Assembly: GCA_963205005.1 (NCBI GenBank)
Contig: CAUJHW010000121.1
Coordinates: 1-64,000, forward strand
Direction: 5' to 3'
Length of the DNA stretch: 64,000 nt
Source of the DNA: Pseudomonadota bacterium
GTDB taxonomy: Bacteria; Pseudomonadota; Alphaproteobacteria; Caulobacterales; Caulobacteraceae
Part shown: one piece after another, positions 42,124 to 50,863 of the stretch
Layout of the letters: each line of letters opens with the position of its first letter
Numbering within the stretch: the first letter of the stretch is position 1
Position numbers and translations under genes: made by a program
Notes under the pieces: model-generated
What the model saw: only the letters and a program-made list of their open reading frames with translations
What the model was told of the DNA's origin: nothing
Database searches by the model: none

Positions 42124-42416
42124 CTATGCCGCACGTTCGCGATGAAGGTCTGGGCGCGTTGCGCTGAAGGTCCGGCTTCAGGCGCGGTTCTCAGGACCAC
42201 TCACGACCCGTTGCAGAGCGGACGCGGCGAACGTCTGAGATGGGGGGAAAGCAGACGTTCGCCTGGCTCCGGTTTGCTGGCGCATCCTGACCCTAAGTTG
42301 ACGACTGGAACGTCTGCATTTCGGCCACCCAAGGACTGGGCGGCGGCTCGGGCTCGCGGTGGTCTAGTCCACTTTGCCCCAGCATTCAGCTGACGGCGGC
42401 GGAAAAGTCTAAGTCC
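42124..42416. other. Non-coding stretch with a long hairpin
   Basis: 293 bases after the lower-GC gene. An 83-codon frame (42142-42393) lacks family resemblance and a ribosome binding site. The main feature is the inverted repeat at 42226-42263; the word GAACGTCTG recurs once more near 42309. Confidence 0.4.
42226..42263. repeat. 12-bp perfect inverted repeat
   Basis: GGCGAACGTCTG and CAGACGTTCGCC enclose 14 purine-rich bases. It could form a stable RNA or DNA hairpin; no T-tract follows, so it is not a typical terminator. Confidence 0.6.
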
Positions 42417-43688
42417 TCACTTGGGGGCGAGGGCCTCATAGGTCAGCTGACGGAGGCGGTCGCGGATGTGTTCAGGTCCGGGTGGAACAACCTGGGTCAT
42501 AAAGACGACGGTGACCCCCTGCGCCGGGTCGATCCAGAACGTGGTGCCAGCCGCGCCGCCCCAGGCGTACTCGCCGACCGCACCCAAACCGCCCAGGGGC
42601 CGGGTGTCGGTAACGACGGCGCCCCCATAGCCGAAGCCCAGCCCGTCGCCTTCACCGCCCAGCCCGAACGCCGCTGTGGCCTTCATCTCGCGTAACTGGG
42701 CGCTGACAAGATGGTTGGTCATCATGGCGCCGACAGCGTTGCGTGACAGCACGCGATGGCCGTTTGCGACCCCGCCGTCGGCAAGCATCCGGCAGAAGCG
42801 CGCATAGTCGTCGATGGTCGACAACAGGCCACCACCACCCGAGAAGCCTCCCAGCGGATGGAGCAACTGACTTGTGGCGCCATCGTCAGTCTTCTGCAGG
42901 CTGCCGTCGATCGCGCGGGTGTAGAGGGAAGCCAGTCGGGGGCCACTGGCAGGGGCTACCGAGAACCCGCTGTCCTTCATGCCAAGAGGCATGAAGATCC
43001 GGGTGCGGGTGAAGTCCTCGAACGATTTGCCCGATGCCCGCTGCACAACCAGGGCCGCCACGTCGAGGGACATGCTGTAGTGCCAATGATCGCCGGGCTG
43101 GCCGACCAGCGGCAGTTTAGCGAGAGTTCGGGCCAGGGCGTCGCCGCTCCTGAAAGCCGGATCGAAGCGCCAGGCGTCCGCCGCCAGCGGGGTCTTGCGG
43201 TAGAGCGCCGCGACCGGCGTGGCCAGCTGGAACGCATAGCTGAAGCCCGCGGTGTGGGTGAGCAGGTTCTCTATGGTCATCGGGCCGGCGGGCTCGGTGA
43301 GCATCCTGTCGCCATCCACCCCTTTGTAGACGCGGAGACTGTCGAACTCGGGGATGTACTTCGTGACCGGGTCGTCGAGCCGCAGCTTGCCCTCGTCGAC
43401 GAGGATCATCACGGCCGCGGTCGTGACCGGCTTGGTCATCGAATAGATGCGGAAGATGGTGTCGCGGCGGATGGGTCGGGCGGCTTCCCGGTCCGCCATG
43501 CCCGCCTGCGCGTAGTAGGCTTCCCGTCCATCCTTCAAGACGAGCACGCTCGCACCGGGGTACCGGCCCTTGGCAACAAGACCATCGAGGTAGACGCCGA
43601 GGGGGCGGAAATCGGCCGCACCCGCCGGCAGGACGGCCGTCGCCGCGAGCACCAGACCCGCGGCGAGAATTCCGAACTTCCGGCGCAT
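42417..43688 (-). CDS. Exported serine hydrolase, class C beta-lactamase family
   Basis: 423 residues. Signal peptide GILAAGLVLAATAVLPAGAA. Catalytic S-x-x-K in FRIYSMTKPVT; second motif Y-S-M in HWHYSMSLD (usually Y-x-N); third region in WGGAAGTTFWIDP, corresponding to K-T-G/H-x-G. Such periplasmic enzymes are esterases or D-amino-acid/peptide hydrolases more often than beta-lactamases. It begins three bases after the TonB-dependent receptor stop, so it is probably co-transcribed and may process the receptor's substrate (inferred). Confidence 0.93.
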   Translation of the reverse strand: MRRKFGILAAGLVLAATAVLPAGAADFRPLGVYLDGLVAKGRYPGASVLVLKDGREAYYAQAGMADREAARPIRRDTIFRIYSMTKPVTTAAVMILVDEGKLRLDDPVTKYIPEFDSLRVYKGVDGDRMLTEPAGPMTIENLLTHTAGFSYAFQLATPVAALYRKTPLAADAWRFDPAFRSGDALARTLAKLPLVGQPGDHWHYSMSLDVAALVVQRASGKSFEDFTRTRIFMPLGMKDSGFSVAPASGPRLASLYTRAIDGSLQKTDDGATSQLLHPLGGFSGGGGLLSTIDDYARFCRMLADGGVANGHRVLSRNAVGAMMTNHLVSAQLREMKATAAFGLGGEGDGLGFGYGGAVVTDTRPLGGLGAVGEYAWGGAAGTTFWIDPAQGVTVVFMTQVVPPGPEHIRDRLRQLTYEALAPK

Positions 43689-43690
43689 GG

Positions 43691-46003
43691 CTAGTACCGC
43701 AGCCGCAGCGTCGCGCCGTAGGTCCGGGGCTCACCCCGGAAGCCGAAGATATAGCCTGTGGCCGCGGCGCTGGTGGAGTTGTAGAAATCCACGTCGCCCA
43801 GGTTCTTGCCCCACACGTAGGCGTCCCAGCCCCGCTCGGCCGCCCGCACGCCGAGACGAGCGTTGACGAGGTTGCGGCTGGGCAGGCGTCCGTAGATCGA
43901 ATTGGTGGCGTCGTTGCTGAACGCCGAGCGATAGCTGTCGTCGGCGCCCAGGTAGAACTCGGCCTCGCGGCCGGCCACTGTGACCGGACGGTGGTACTCG
44001 AAGCCGAATGCGAGGGCCCATTTGGGCGTGCCGGGCAGTTCCGAACCGTTGAAGTTGCAGCTGGACGGCGCGGGCAGCGGTGTCTCGACCGGACAAGGCG
44101 CGTTGGGGAAGCTGACGTTGGTGGCCTTGTCGTAGGTCATCGATACATAGGCGTCGAAGGCTTCGCTGAACCTTGCCTGGGCCGAGACTTCGAAACCCTT
44201 CGAGCGAACCTTGGGGATATTCGCCAGGTAGGTCCTGAGCAGCACCGGATCGACCGCGTTGGCCTGGTAGTCCTTGTCGGTCTGATAGAACACGTCGGCG
44301 TTCAAGGTCAGGCGCCGGTCGAGCAGACGCGATTTTATGCCGACTTCCAGCGCCTCGATGGTCTCGGCCCGGATGATCGAACTCGCGCCGGCCGGCAACT
44401 GGTTCAGGTTCATTCCGCTGGAGCGGTTCCCCCGTGAGTAGGACGCGTAGGTCAGGACGTCCGGATTCACCTCGTAGGCGACATCAACATGGCCGCTCCA
44501 TGCGCCGTCCTTGACCCCGGTCTTGAATGACTTGGACACGCCGAGCGCTGCGCGGATCGCCGCGAACGGGGCCAGGGGGCCTGCCAGAGGCGCCCCGCCG
44601 GAGGCCACGGCGTCATATGTGCCCCGCTTGGCGTCATGGGTGTAGCGCAGCCCGCCGGTGACGCTGAGCGCCTCGGTGGCGTGCCAGGTCAGCTGGCCGA
44701 ACCCGGCGTAACTGGTCGTGTTGTACTTCGCGACACTGTCAATCCGGTAGCCGTTGAGGATCAGGGCCGGCAGCGCACGGCTGACGAGCGAGGCGGTCGC
44801 GGCCGAGCCGAACTCGGTGACGCCGCGGGCCTCGACCACCTCATGGTAGAAATAGACCCCACCGACGTAGTCGATGGCGTTGTCGCCGGACGAGGCGATG
44901 CGGATCTCCTGGCTCACCTGCTCCTGGTCGTCATCGACCGCCGCCTGACGGACGTCGTCCAGCGCGGTCTGCAGCAGATCGCTGGCGGGGCGCCAGTCCC
45001 AGTAGCGCCAGGCCGTGATGGACGTCAGCACAGCGCCGGGGAGGTCCAGCGTGGCCTCGGCCGAGATACCTCCGGTGTCCTGGTCGGCCTTCACTGGGGC
45101 ATCGACCTGGACCCGCCCGACCTGCGGCGTGGAGCCCAGCTGGGCGGAGAGGGCTGTGAAGCTGGCGCCGGAAGGCGGCGTCCAGAGCCCCTTCAGATCG
45201 GCGGCGCAGCAGTTCGTGTTCTGCTTGCTGTAGTCGCCGATGATCCGCAACCGGGCCTCGTCAGAGAGGTTGAACAGCACCTGTCCGCGGGCGGTGAAGT
45301 TGTCCTGGTCGTTGATGCGTTTGCCATTGACGGCGTTCACTCGGAATCCATCGCGTGCGGTCTTCGAGATGGACAGGCGGGCGGCGATCCTGTCGGCGAC
45401 GATCGGCCCGGTGACCGACCCCTTGAGCTGGTAAAAGCCGTAGTTGCCGCCGGTCCCTTCGAGGGTCGCACCCGGGCTGAAGGCGGGGCTGGCCGTGGTG
45501 ACGCTGACTGCGCCCGCGGTGGTGTTCTTGCCGTAGAGGGTGCCCTGCGGACCGTTCAGGACCTGCACGTTCTGCAGGTCGACCAGATCGAAGGACGCCG
45601 TGGCGGGGCGGTTGTAGTAGACGCCGTCAACATAGAACCCGACACCCGGATCCAGGCCGTCGTTGGCGAGGCCGACCGCATTGCCAAGTCCGCGGATGTT
45701 CAGCTGAGAATTTCGCGGGTTGATGATCTGGAACTGCAGGCTAGGCACGAAGCGAGCCAGATCGGCGATGTTGGTCGTGTTGGTCTTCTCCATGAACTCG
45801 CCCGAGACAGCGGCGACTGCGGCCGGCACGTTCTGAAGGTTCTCCTCGCGGTGACGGACGGTCACCACCACCTCCTCGACGGCCGTCTCCGTCTCGGCGG
45901 CCTGTGCCCAGGCGGGCAGAGCGACAGCGAGCCCGGCGACGCTTGCCAGCAGCGCCGCGCGTCGCGTGGCGGATTGTAGGGTGGTGCTGGCCCGGAATTG
46001 CAT
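43691..46003 (-). CDS. TonB-dependent outer-membrane receptor
   Basis: 770 residues from the ATG at 46003 (GGGGAG seven bases upstream). Signal peptide ALLASVAGLAVALPAWAQA. TonB-box-like EEVVVTVRHREENLQNVP, plug domain with LNIRGLGNAV, YVDGVYYNR and VQVLNGPQGTLYGKNTTAGAVSV, then the 22-strand barrel ending in the C-terminal aromatic RTYGATLRLRY. The type resembles Caulobacteraceae/sphingomonad receptors for sugars and aromatic or steroid-like compounds; the ligand is not deducible. It lies between a serine hydrolase and a tandem TetR regulator in one orientation. Confidence 0.95.
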   Translation of the reverse strand: MQFRASTTLQSATRRAALLASVAGLAVALPAWAQAAETETAVEEVVVTVRHREENLQNVPAAVAAVSGEFMEKTNTTNIADLARFVPSLQFQIINPRNSQLNIRGLGNAVGLANDGLDPGVGFYVDGVYYNRPATASFDLVDLQNVQVLNGPQGTLYGKNTTAGAVSVTTASPAFSPGATLEGTGGNYGFYQLKGSVTGPIVADRIAARLSISKTARDGFRVNAVNGKRINDQDNFTARGQVLFNLSDEARLRIIGDYSKQNTNCCAADLKGLWTPPSGASFTALSAQLGSTPQVGRVQVDAPVKADQDTGGISAEATLDLPGAVLTSITAWRYWDWRPASDLLQTALDDVRQAAVDDDQEQVSQEIRIASSGDNAIDYVGGVYFYHEVVEARGVTEFGSAATASLVSRALPALILNGYRIDSVAKYNTTSYAGFGQLTWHATEALSVTGGLRYTHDAKRGTYDAVASGGAPLAGPLAPFAAIRAALGVSKSFKTGVKDGAWSGHVDVAYEVNPDVLTYASYSRGNRSSGMNLNQLPAGASSIIRAETIEALEVGIKSRLLDRRLTLNADVFYQTDKDYQANAVDPVLLRTYLANIPKVRSKGFEVSAQARFSEAFDAYVSMTYDKATNVSFPNAPCPVETPLPAPSSCNFNGSELPGTPKWALAFGFEYHRPVTVAGREAEFYLGADDSYRSAFSNDATNSIYGRLPSRNLVNARLGVRAAERGWDAYVWGKNLGDVDFYNSTSAAATGYIFGFRGEPRTYGATLRLRY

Positions 46004-46128
46004 TCGCGATCTCCCCATGCGCCGACGCTCCTGATGGGCGTCGATTCAACATTTCGGTTTCAGAAAGATCGAAAACGAAGACCGGTGTCAAATAATTCTA
46101 CGTTTGAGTGTCATTCGGTACATTCGCG

Positions 46129-47448
46129 TTATGAGGCGCTCTGTAGCGCCTTGAGACCCAGGCGGTGGACGTCGACGACCTGCGCAGCGATCCGCGCCCG
46201 CTGCGCCTCGTCCGTCATCGGCGCCCCCCTGGCGAGCCAGGCGGCGGCGGTCGGCAGCATGGGCAGCAAGATGTCGAGGTCCATGCTCCGCGCGTCGCCT
46301 GCGGCCTTCAGCGCAGTGAAGTAGCCGCGCCAGTTCTCGCCGAGGCCCTGGGCGTACCTCGTCAGGTCCTGCCGGTCTTCAGGAGCCAACGCATCGAAAC
46401 CCAGGTTCACCCTAAGCGGCGCGATGTCTTCCCAAAGCCACACCTGGGCGGAGCCGGTGAGGCTGGCGAAAACGGCTTCAGCGATCGTGTTGCGGCCGTT
46501 GCGGCGGGTGATCGCCTCCGCTTCGATAGCGTCGGTGATGCCATAACTTCGGCGGATGCAGGCCGTGACCAGCGCCCGCTTGTCGCCCACGTGTTGATAC
46601 AGGGTCCGCTTGGTCACACGCAGCTCAGCTGCGATTTCGTCCAGAGAGGTGGCGTCGATGCCCTTGTGATTGAAGAGCCTAGAGGCGGTGATCATGATCT
46701 GCTCACGCCGCGCGACAGCCAGGGCCTCACGATCGAAGGCCGAGACCTGCCGGGCCCGGTAGGGTGCAAGATCGACATGGGCGGGCGCCAGCGGCCTGTT
46801 CCGATCGCCGGCCCAGCCTTGCATCAGGACGTCCTGCAAGGTCGCAAGGTAGACCCCGGGGTCCAGCGGTACAGGGTGGAACGGATAGTTCAGGACCACG
46901 GGCACGCCGTGAATCATGCTGACCACGGTCCGCGCCACGATGTCCGGGTCGAACGGGCGGAGTTCTCCTGCCCGCACGCCGGCTTCCAGAATCGCGGCCA
47001 GCCGGGCCACGACGCCCTCATGGAGGGCAAGCACAGTCGCGCAGTGGTTGTCGCGCAACAGGCCTATCTCGGTGAGGCGCGCCATCTCAGGCTCTCCGGG
47101 CCCCAATGCCCGCGCGACGAAGCGGCTGACGGTCTCAAGCGCGCTTCCCCCCTCTGCGACGGCCTCTCCCAGAGCGCGGGCCAGCAGGTCGCAGGACCGC
47201 CGGTAGACCTGAAAGACCAGATCCTCACGATCCTCGATGTAGTAGTAGAGCGCGGCGCGGGTGAGGTTCATTTCCGCCGCGAGGTCGCGCAGGGTCGTGT
47301 CTCGCACGCCTTCCCGGTTAAGCCGACGGGCCGCCGTGTCGATCAGCGCCTCGCGTCGGGAGCCGCCGGCGCCTGAGCGGGAGTTGGGGGCTTTTCGCGC
47401 CACGCGATGATCCTGAGCTGCCTCCGGCTGGGTCTGCCGTTCCGTCAT
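46129..47448 (-). CDS. Tandem TetR regulator (two fused TetR units)
   Basis: About 439 residues, twice the usual TetR length. Unit 1 (about 35-225): REALIDTAARRLNREGVRDTTLRDLAAEMNLTRAALYYYIEDREDLVFQV. Unit 2 (from about 245): REQIMITASRLFNHKGIDATSLDEIAAELRVTKRTLYQHVGDKRALVTA. Each HTH is followed by its own helical ligand domain. A single chain could act as a covalent heterodimer. The ATG at 47448 is chosen; a TTG at 47466 is in frame. It precedes the TonB-dependent receptor by 125 bases and probably controls it. Confidence 0.9.
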   Translation of the reverse strand: MTERQTQPEAAQDHRVARKAPNSRSGAGGSRREALIDTAARRLNREGVRDTTLRDLAAEMNLTRAALYYYIEDREDLVFQVYRRSCDLLARALGEAVAEGGSALETVSRFVARALGPGEPEMARLTEIGLLRDNHCATVLALHEGVVARLAAILEAGVRAGELRPFDPDIVARTVVSMIHGVPVVLNYPFHPVPLDPGVYLATLQDVLMQGWAGDRNRPLAPAHVDLAPYRARQVSAFDREALAVARREQIMITASRLFNHKGIDATSLDEIAAELRVTKRTLYQHVGDKRALVTACIRRSYGITDAIEAEAITRRNGRNTIAEAVFASLTGSAQVWLWEDIAPLRVNLGFDALAPEDRQDLTRYAQGLGENWRGYFTALKAAGDARSMDLDILLPMLPTAAAWLARGAPMTDEAQRARIAAQVVDVHRLGLKALQSAS

Positions 47449-47601
47449 GATTGTAGGGATCGTCAAGCGCTGCGGTCACCCCGCGATCTGCAAGGCCATG
47501 GCCTTCCGCCTCTGCAGGTGCCGTCGAGGCATTCGTACTGGAGGCGCTAATGGCCACGCGCTGATCCAGAACGAGGTCCAGCTTGCTCCGCGCCGCACGA
47601 T

Positions 47602-47709
47602 GTGACCCCGGAAAACGCCGCCGAACGCCGCCGCGCCATCGCCGCCCTCACCGGCCGCGCCGACCGGCACGAGGTCCGTCCCGGCAAGGGGCGCTGGACG
47701 CGGCGCTAA
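47602..47709 (+). pseudogene. C-terminal gene remnant containing the 53-bp repeat
   Basis: An open frame from 47551 to the TAA at 47707-47709 reads ...TPENAAERRRAIAALTG, then RADRHEVRPGKGRWTRR. It has no ATG and no ribosome binding site (a GTG at 47602 is the only plausible start). The last 53 bases recur after arsC in another context, so this looks like the tail of a broken or duplicated gene. The parent gene is not recognised. The rest of 47449-47804 shows only the arsC operator. Confidence 0.4.
47655..47707. repeat. 53-bp direct repeat flanking arsC, left copy
   Basis: Identical base for base to 48301-48353, same orientation, 646 bases apart. The two copies bracket the arsC gene and its operator. 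Confidence 0.92.
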
Positions 47710-47772
47710 GCGGCAGGGCGCTCACGGCCTGAGGCCACCCGCTGTCATCGAACCGTCACGAAACCGGGTGAT

Positions 47773-47792
47773 ATTTCGAGAGAAGTCGAAAT
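47773..47792. promoter_or_regulatory. Palindromic operator upstream of arsC
   Basis: ATTTCGA (47773-47779) and TCGAAAT (47786-47792) are exact inverted repeats with a 6-base spacer, 13 to 32 bases before the GTG of arsC. Position and A/T-rich dyad fit an ArsR/SmtB-type repressor site. No arsR gene is in the window. Confidence 0.6.
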
Positions 47793-47804
47793 GAGGTTCG
47801 CGAC

Positions 47805-48296
47805 GTGAATGTGCTGTTCCTGTGCACTGGCAACTCTGCCCGGTCGATCCTGGCCGAGGCCCTTCTCAACCGCCTGGGCGAGGGTCGCTTTCGCGCCTAT
47901 TCCGCGGGCTCGATGCCGAAGGGCGAAGTGAACCCGGGCGCGCTGCCTCTGGTCCGGGCGCTGGGATTTCGCGATGACGAATTCCGGTCCAAGCCCTGGG
48001 ACGAGTTCGCGGTCGACGGCGCGCCCAGGCTCGATCTGGTGATCACCGTCTGTGACAACGCCGCGGGCGAGGTGTGCCCGGTGTGGCCCGGCCAGCCCAT
48101 AACCGCGCACTGGGGCATTCCCGACCCGGCCGCCGTCGAGGGCTCCGATGTGGAGATCGCGGTCGCCTTCCGCGAGGCTGCCCGCCTGCTACGCAACCGC
48201 ATCGAACTGTTGCTGGCCCTGCCGGCGAGCAAGCTCGACAGGCTCGCGCTGCAACAGGAGGTCAGGAACATCCAGACTTCCGCCGACGACTCCTGA
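47805..48296 (+). CDS. arsC: Arsenate reductase of the LMW-phosphatase type
   Basis: 163 residues, cytoplasmic. The P-loop is at the N-terminus (NVLFLCTGNSARSILAEALL). Further arsenate-reductase features: DLVITVCDNAAGEVCPVWPG and AHWGIPDPAAVEGSD, which carry the redox Cys region and the general-acid Asp. Reduces arsenate to arsenite. GTG start. Unusually it stands alone, without arsR, acr3/arsB or arsH, between exact 53-bp direct repeats. The second repeat begins four bases after its stop codon. Confidence 0.9.
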   Translation: MNVLFLCTGNSARSILAEALLNRLGEGRFRAYSAGSMPKGEVNPGALPLVRALGFRDDEFRSKPWDEFAVDGAPRLDLVITVCDNAAGEVCPVWPGQPITAHWGIPDPAAVEGSDVEIAVAFREAARLLRNRIELLLALPASKLDRLALQQEVRNIQTSADDS

Positions 48297-48300
48297 GCCC

Positions 48301-48353
48301 CGCCGCGCCGACCGGCACGAGGTCCGTCCCGGCAAGGGGCGCTGGACGCGGCG
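48301..48353. repeat. 53-bp direct repeat flanking arsC, right copy
   Basis: Exact duplicate of 47655-47707, starting four bases after the arsC stop. Flanking bases differ on both sides. Confidence 0.92.
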
Positions 48354-48396
48354 CTGGGGTTCGGCCTCAATCCACGGTCAGCAATCTCAACAACTA

Positions 48397-48523
48397 CCGC
48401 TCATCCCGGCGAATGCCGGGATCCAGATGGAATGGCGTTGAAGCGGACTCCATGGCTGTGGAGGGTATCCTATCGGCCTTCCAGCCTTGAGAGCTGGGTC
48501 CCGGCATTCGCCGGGATGAGCGG
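48397..48523. repeat. 127-bp intergenic palindromic repeat, copy 2
   Basis: Same length and orientation as 7407-7533 with the same terminal inverted repeats (CCGCTCATCCCGGC and complement). Inner bases differ at scattered sites and no gap is needed to align them. Located between arsC and the convergent pseudo-receiver gene. Confidence 0.85.
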
Positions 48524-48538
48524 TATTGAGCACGGACC

Positions 48539-49351
48539 CTAGGCTGCCTCGGCCGGGCGCAGGGCCTCGTCCGGGGGCAGGAAGGCCAGCATCGGCCGGG
48601 CCCAGCCCTCGGCTTCCTCGCGGGTGAGGCGGCCGGCGCCCTGGTTGGCCTTCATCAGGCTGCGGTAGAATTCCGAGGCGGCCAGCGTCAGACGGAAGTC
48701 GGTGGCGATGTCCTGGATGGTGGTCGCCTGGGTCAGCATGGCCCGCATGGCCTGGCTCGGGTCGGTCTCCGAGGCGGCGACGGCGGCGCGGATGATCTTC
48801 AGCGCCTGGTTGATCTTCTGCTGGTAGGGCGTCTCGGAGCCGTCGTCGCGGCGCTTCAGCGGGCCGGCGTAGTCGCCCGAGTTGAAGCGGCGGCGGTCTG
48901 GGCCGATGTAGGCGATGCCTTCCACCCAGTCGCGGTCGCGCAGCGTCACCGCCTCGAGCCGGCGAACCAGGTCCTTCATGCTGTAGGGCTTGCGCAGGAA
49001 CTCATGCACCCCGGCGTCGCGGGCGGCCAGGATCAGGGCCTGGGTGGCGGCGCCAGTGACCGCGATCACCGGCGCCTTGCGGGAGCTCCAGGTGCTGCGG
49101 CGCAGCTTGCGGGTGATCTCCAGGCCGTCGACCCGAGGGTCATTCAGCTCGACGACGATCAGTTGCGGATCGCAGGTCTCGGCCAGTTTCAGGGCGCGGT
49201 CGGTCGAACCCGCCACCCAGCAGTGCGAGCGGGCGACATCGCGCATGAGTTCGCTCAGCAGCCGGGCGCTGGCGGGCTGTGGGTCGGCGATCACCACACG
49301 CTTCAGCATGGGCGTCATCTTCGCGTAGGAACGTTTGTCGCCGTCGAACAA
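48539..49351 (-). CDS. Pseudo-receiver response-regulator protein
   Basis: 270 residues. The receiver fold spans about 15-135: RVVIADPQPASARLLSELM, T99 in VIAVTGA and K121 in FLRKPYSM are present. The phospho-acceptor position reads VVELNDPRVDG (E68), so Glu replaces Asp. The acidic pocket also keeps only one Asp (A22-D23). A C-terminal segment contains YIGPDRRRF, GPLKRRDD and a helical domain of unknown role. No HTH output. It probably signals by protein contact in a fixed state. A TTG at 49351 has GGAG upstream; an ATG at 49318 is the alternative. No kinase gene adjoins. Confidence 0.82.
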   Translation of the reverse strand: MFDGDKRSYAKMTPMLKRVVIADPQPASARLLSELMRDVARSHCWVAGSTDRALKLAETCDPQLIVVELNDPRVDGLEITRKLRRSTWSSRKAPVIAVTGAATQALILAARDAGVHEFLRKPYSMKDLVRRLEAVTLRDRDWVEGIAYIGPDRRRFNSGDYAGPLKRRDDGSETPYQQKINQALKIIRAAVAASETDPSQAMRAMLTQATTIQDIATDFRLTLAASEFYRSLMKANQGAGRLTREEAEGWARPMLAFLPPDEALRPAEAA

Positions 49352-49433
49352 GGCCCTGCTCCGCTGGTCCTGACGGATGAGTTTGCGACAAATGCGTAAA
49401 GAAGCGCTTTCCGGCGGGCGGGGCGGGCGGGCC

Positions 49434-50720
49434 TCAGTCGTGGAAGGGGTCGCGCATCAGGATGGTGTCGTCCCGCTGCGGGCTGGTCGACAGCATCGCC
49501 ACCGGCGCGCCGATCAGCTCCTCGATGCGTCGGACGTACTTCACCGCGCTGGCGGGCAGGTCCTTCCAGGTGCGGGCGCCCTGGGTGGTCTCGGCCCAGC
49601 CCTCCATCTCCTCATAGACCGGAACCAGCTGGCTCTGGGCCTTGAGACCGGCGGGCAGGTAGCCGATGGGCTCGCCATTGAGGGTATAGCCGGTGCAGAT
49701 CTTCAGGGTCGGCAGGCCGTCGAGGACGTCCAGCTTGGTGAGCGCGATGCCGCTGATGCCGTTGAGGGCCACCGACTGGCGGACCAGGGCGGCGTCGAAC
49801 CAGCCGCAGCGGCGCGAGCGGCCGGTGACGGTGCCGAACTCTCGACCCACCGTGCCCAGGTGCTGGCCGACCTCGTCCTCCAGCTCGGTGGGGAACGGGC
49901 CGCCGCCGACGCGTGTGGTGTAGGCCTTGACGATGCCCAGCACATAGCCGGGGCCCTTGGGGCCGAGGCCGGAGCCCGCCGCGGCCTGGCCGGCGACGGT
50001 GTTGGACGAGGTCACATAGGGGTAGGTCCCGTGGTCAACGTCGAGCAGCGCACCCTGCGCGCCCTCGAACAGCACCCGCTTGCCGGCCTTGACCAGGGCG
50101 TCCAGCCGCAGCCAGGCGGGCTGGGCGAAGGGCAGGATCTTCGGGGCCATGGCCAGGAGCTCGGCCAGCAGGGCGGCGGTGTCCAGCGGCGGGAGGCCGA
50201 GGCCCGCGCGCAGCGGCGCGTGGTGGGCCTGCAGGCGGTCGATCTTGGCCTCGAGAGCCTCGCGGTCGGCCAGGTCGGCGACGCGGATGGCGCGGCGGCC
50301 GACCTTGTCCTCATAGGCCGGGCCGATGCCGCGGCCGGTGGTGCCGATCTTGTTGGCTGCCGCAGCCTCTCGGGCCTGGTCCAGGTCGCGGTGGATGGGC
50401 AGGATCAGGCAGGCGTTGTCGGCCAGCATCAACACGTCGGGCCCGATCGCCACCCCCTGCCCGCCAAGCGTCTCGATCTCGCTCAGCAGGTGCCAGGGAT
50501 CGACCACCACCCCGTTGCCGATGATCGAGGGCTTGCCCTGCACCACCCCCGACGGCAACAGGCTGAGCTTGTACGTCTGGTTCCCCACCACCAGCGTATG
50601 CCCCGCGTTGTGCCCCCCCTGAAACCGCACCACCACGTCGGCGCGATTCGAGAGCCAGTCGACGATCTTCCCTTTTCCCTCGTCGCCCCACTGGGCCCCG
50701 ATGACGGTCACGTTTGCCAT
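49434..50720 (-). CDS. purA: Adenylosuccinate synthetase
   Basis: 428 residues, full length. Catalyses GTP-dependent formation of adenylosuccinate from IMP and aspartate, the first committed step to AMP. Motifs: N-terminal [16 protein letters not shown] (P-loop), [48 protein letters not shown] and RRCGWFD. GGGAG lies upstream of the ATG. Divergent from the VOC-protein gene over 143 bases. Confidence 0.98.
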   Translation of the reverse strand: MANVTVIGAQWGDEGKGKIVDWLSNRADVVVRFQGGHNAGHTLVVGNQTYKLSLLPSGVVQGKPSIIGNGVVVDPWHLLSEIETLGGQGVAIGPDVLMLADNACLILPIHRDLDQAREAAAANKIGTTGRGIGPAYEDKVGRRAIRVADLADREALEAKIDRLQAHHAPLRAGLGLPPLDTAALLAELLAMAPKILPFAQPAWLRLDALVKAGKRVLFEGAQGALLDVDHGTYPYVTSSNTVAGQAAAGSGLGPKGPGYVLGIVKAYTTRVGGGPFPTELEDEVGQHLGTVGREFGTVTGRSRRCGWFDAALVRQSVALNGISGIALTKLDVLDGLPTLKICTGYTLNGEPIGYLPAGLKAQSQLVPVYEEMEGWAETTQGARTWKDLPASAVKYVRRIEELIGAPVAMLSTSPQRDDTILMRDPFHD

Positions 50721-50863
50721 TTTGGGTACGATCTCCCGACCTGCCCGGAGATGACCCGCAAGCCCTTCGACAGGTGCTCGGCAAGCGGGCGGAGATCAAT
50801 TCGGGCGCCGGTTTAGACCAGGTGGACCTCGCCCTCAAGGGACTCGCGCGCTATCAGCGCAAC

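Noticed and set aside
42142..42393. 83-codon frame after the lower-GC gene
   Set aside because: No ribosome binding site or family resemblance, and it spans a strong inverted repeat.
44636..45979. 447-codon plus-strand frame inside the TonB-dependent receptor
   Set aside because: Antisense to a receptor with intact plug and barrel motifs; composition typical of a shadow frame.
46086..46091. TTGACA (minus strand) as promoter of the TonB receptor gene
   Set aside because: No acceptable -10 at 16-18 bases; the only repeat nearby is a short direct CATTCG pair, which could be chance.
47318..47670. Short minus-strand frames upstream of the tandem TetR gene
   Set aside because: They lack motifs and overlap the TetR N-terminus and the repeat-bearing remnant.
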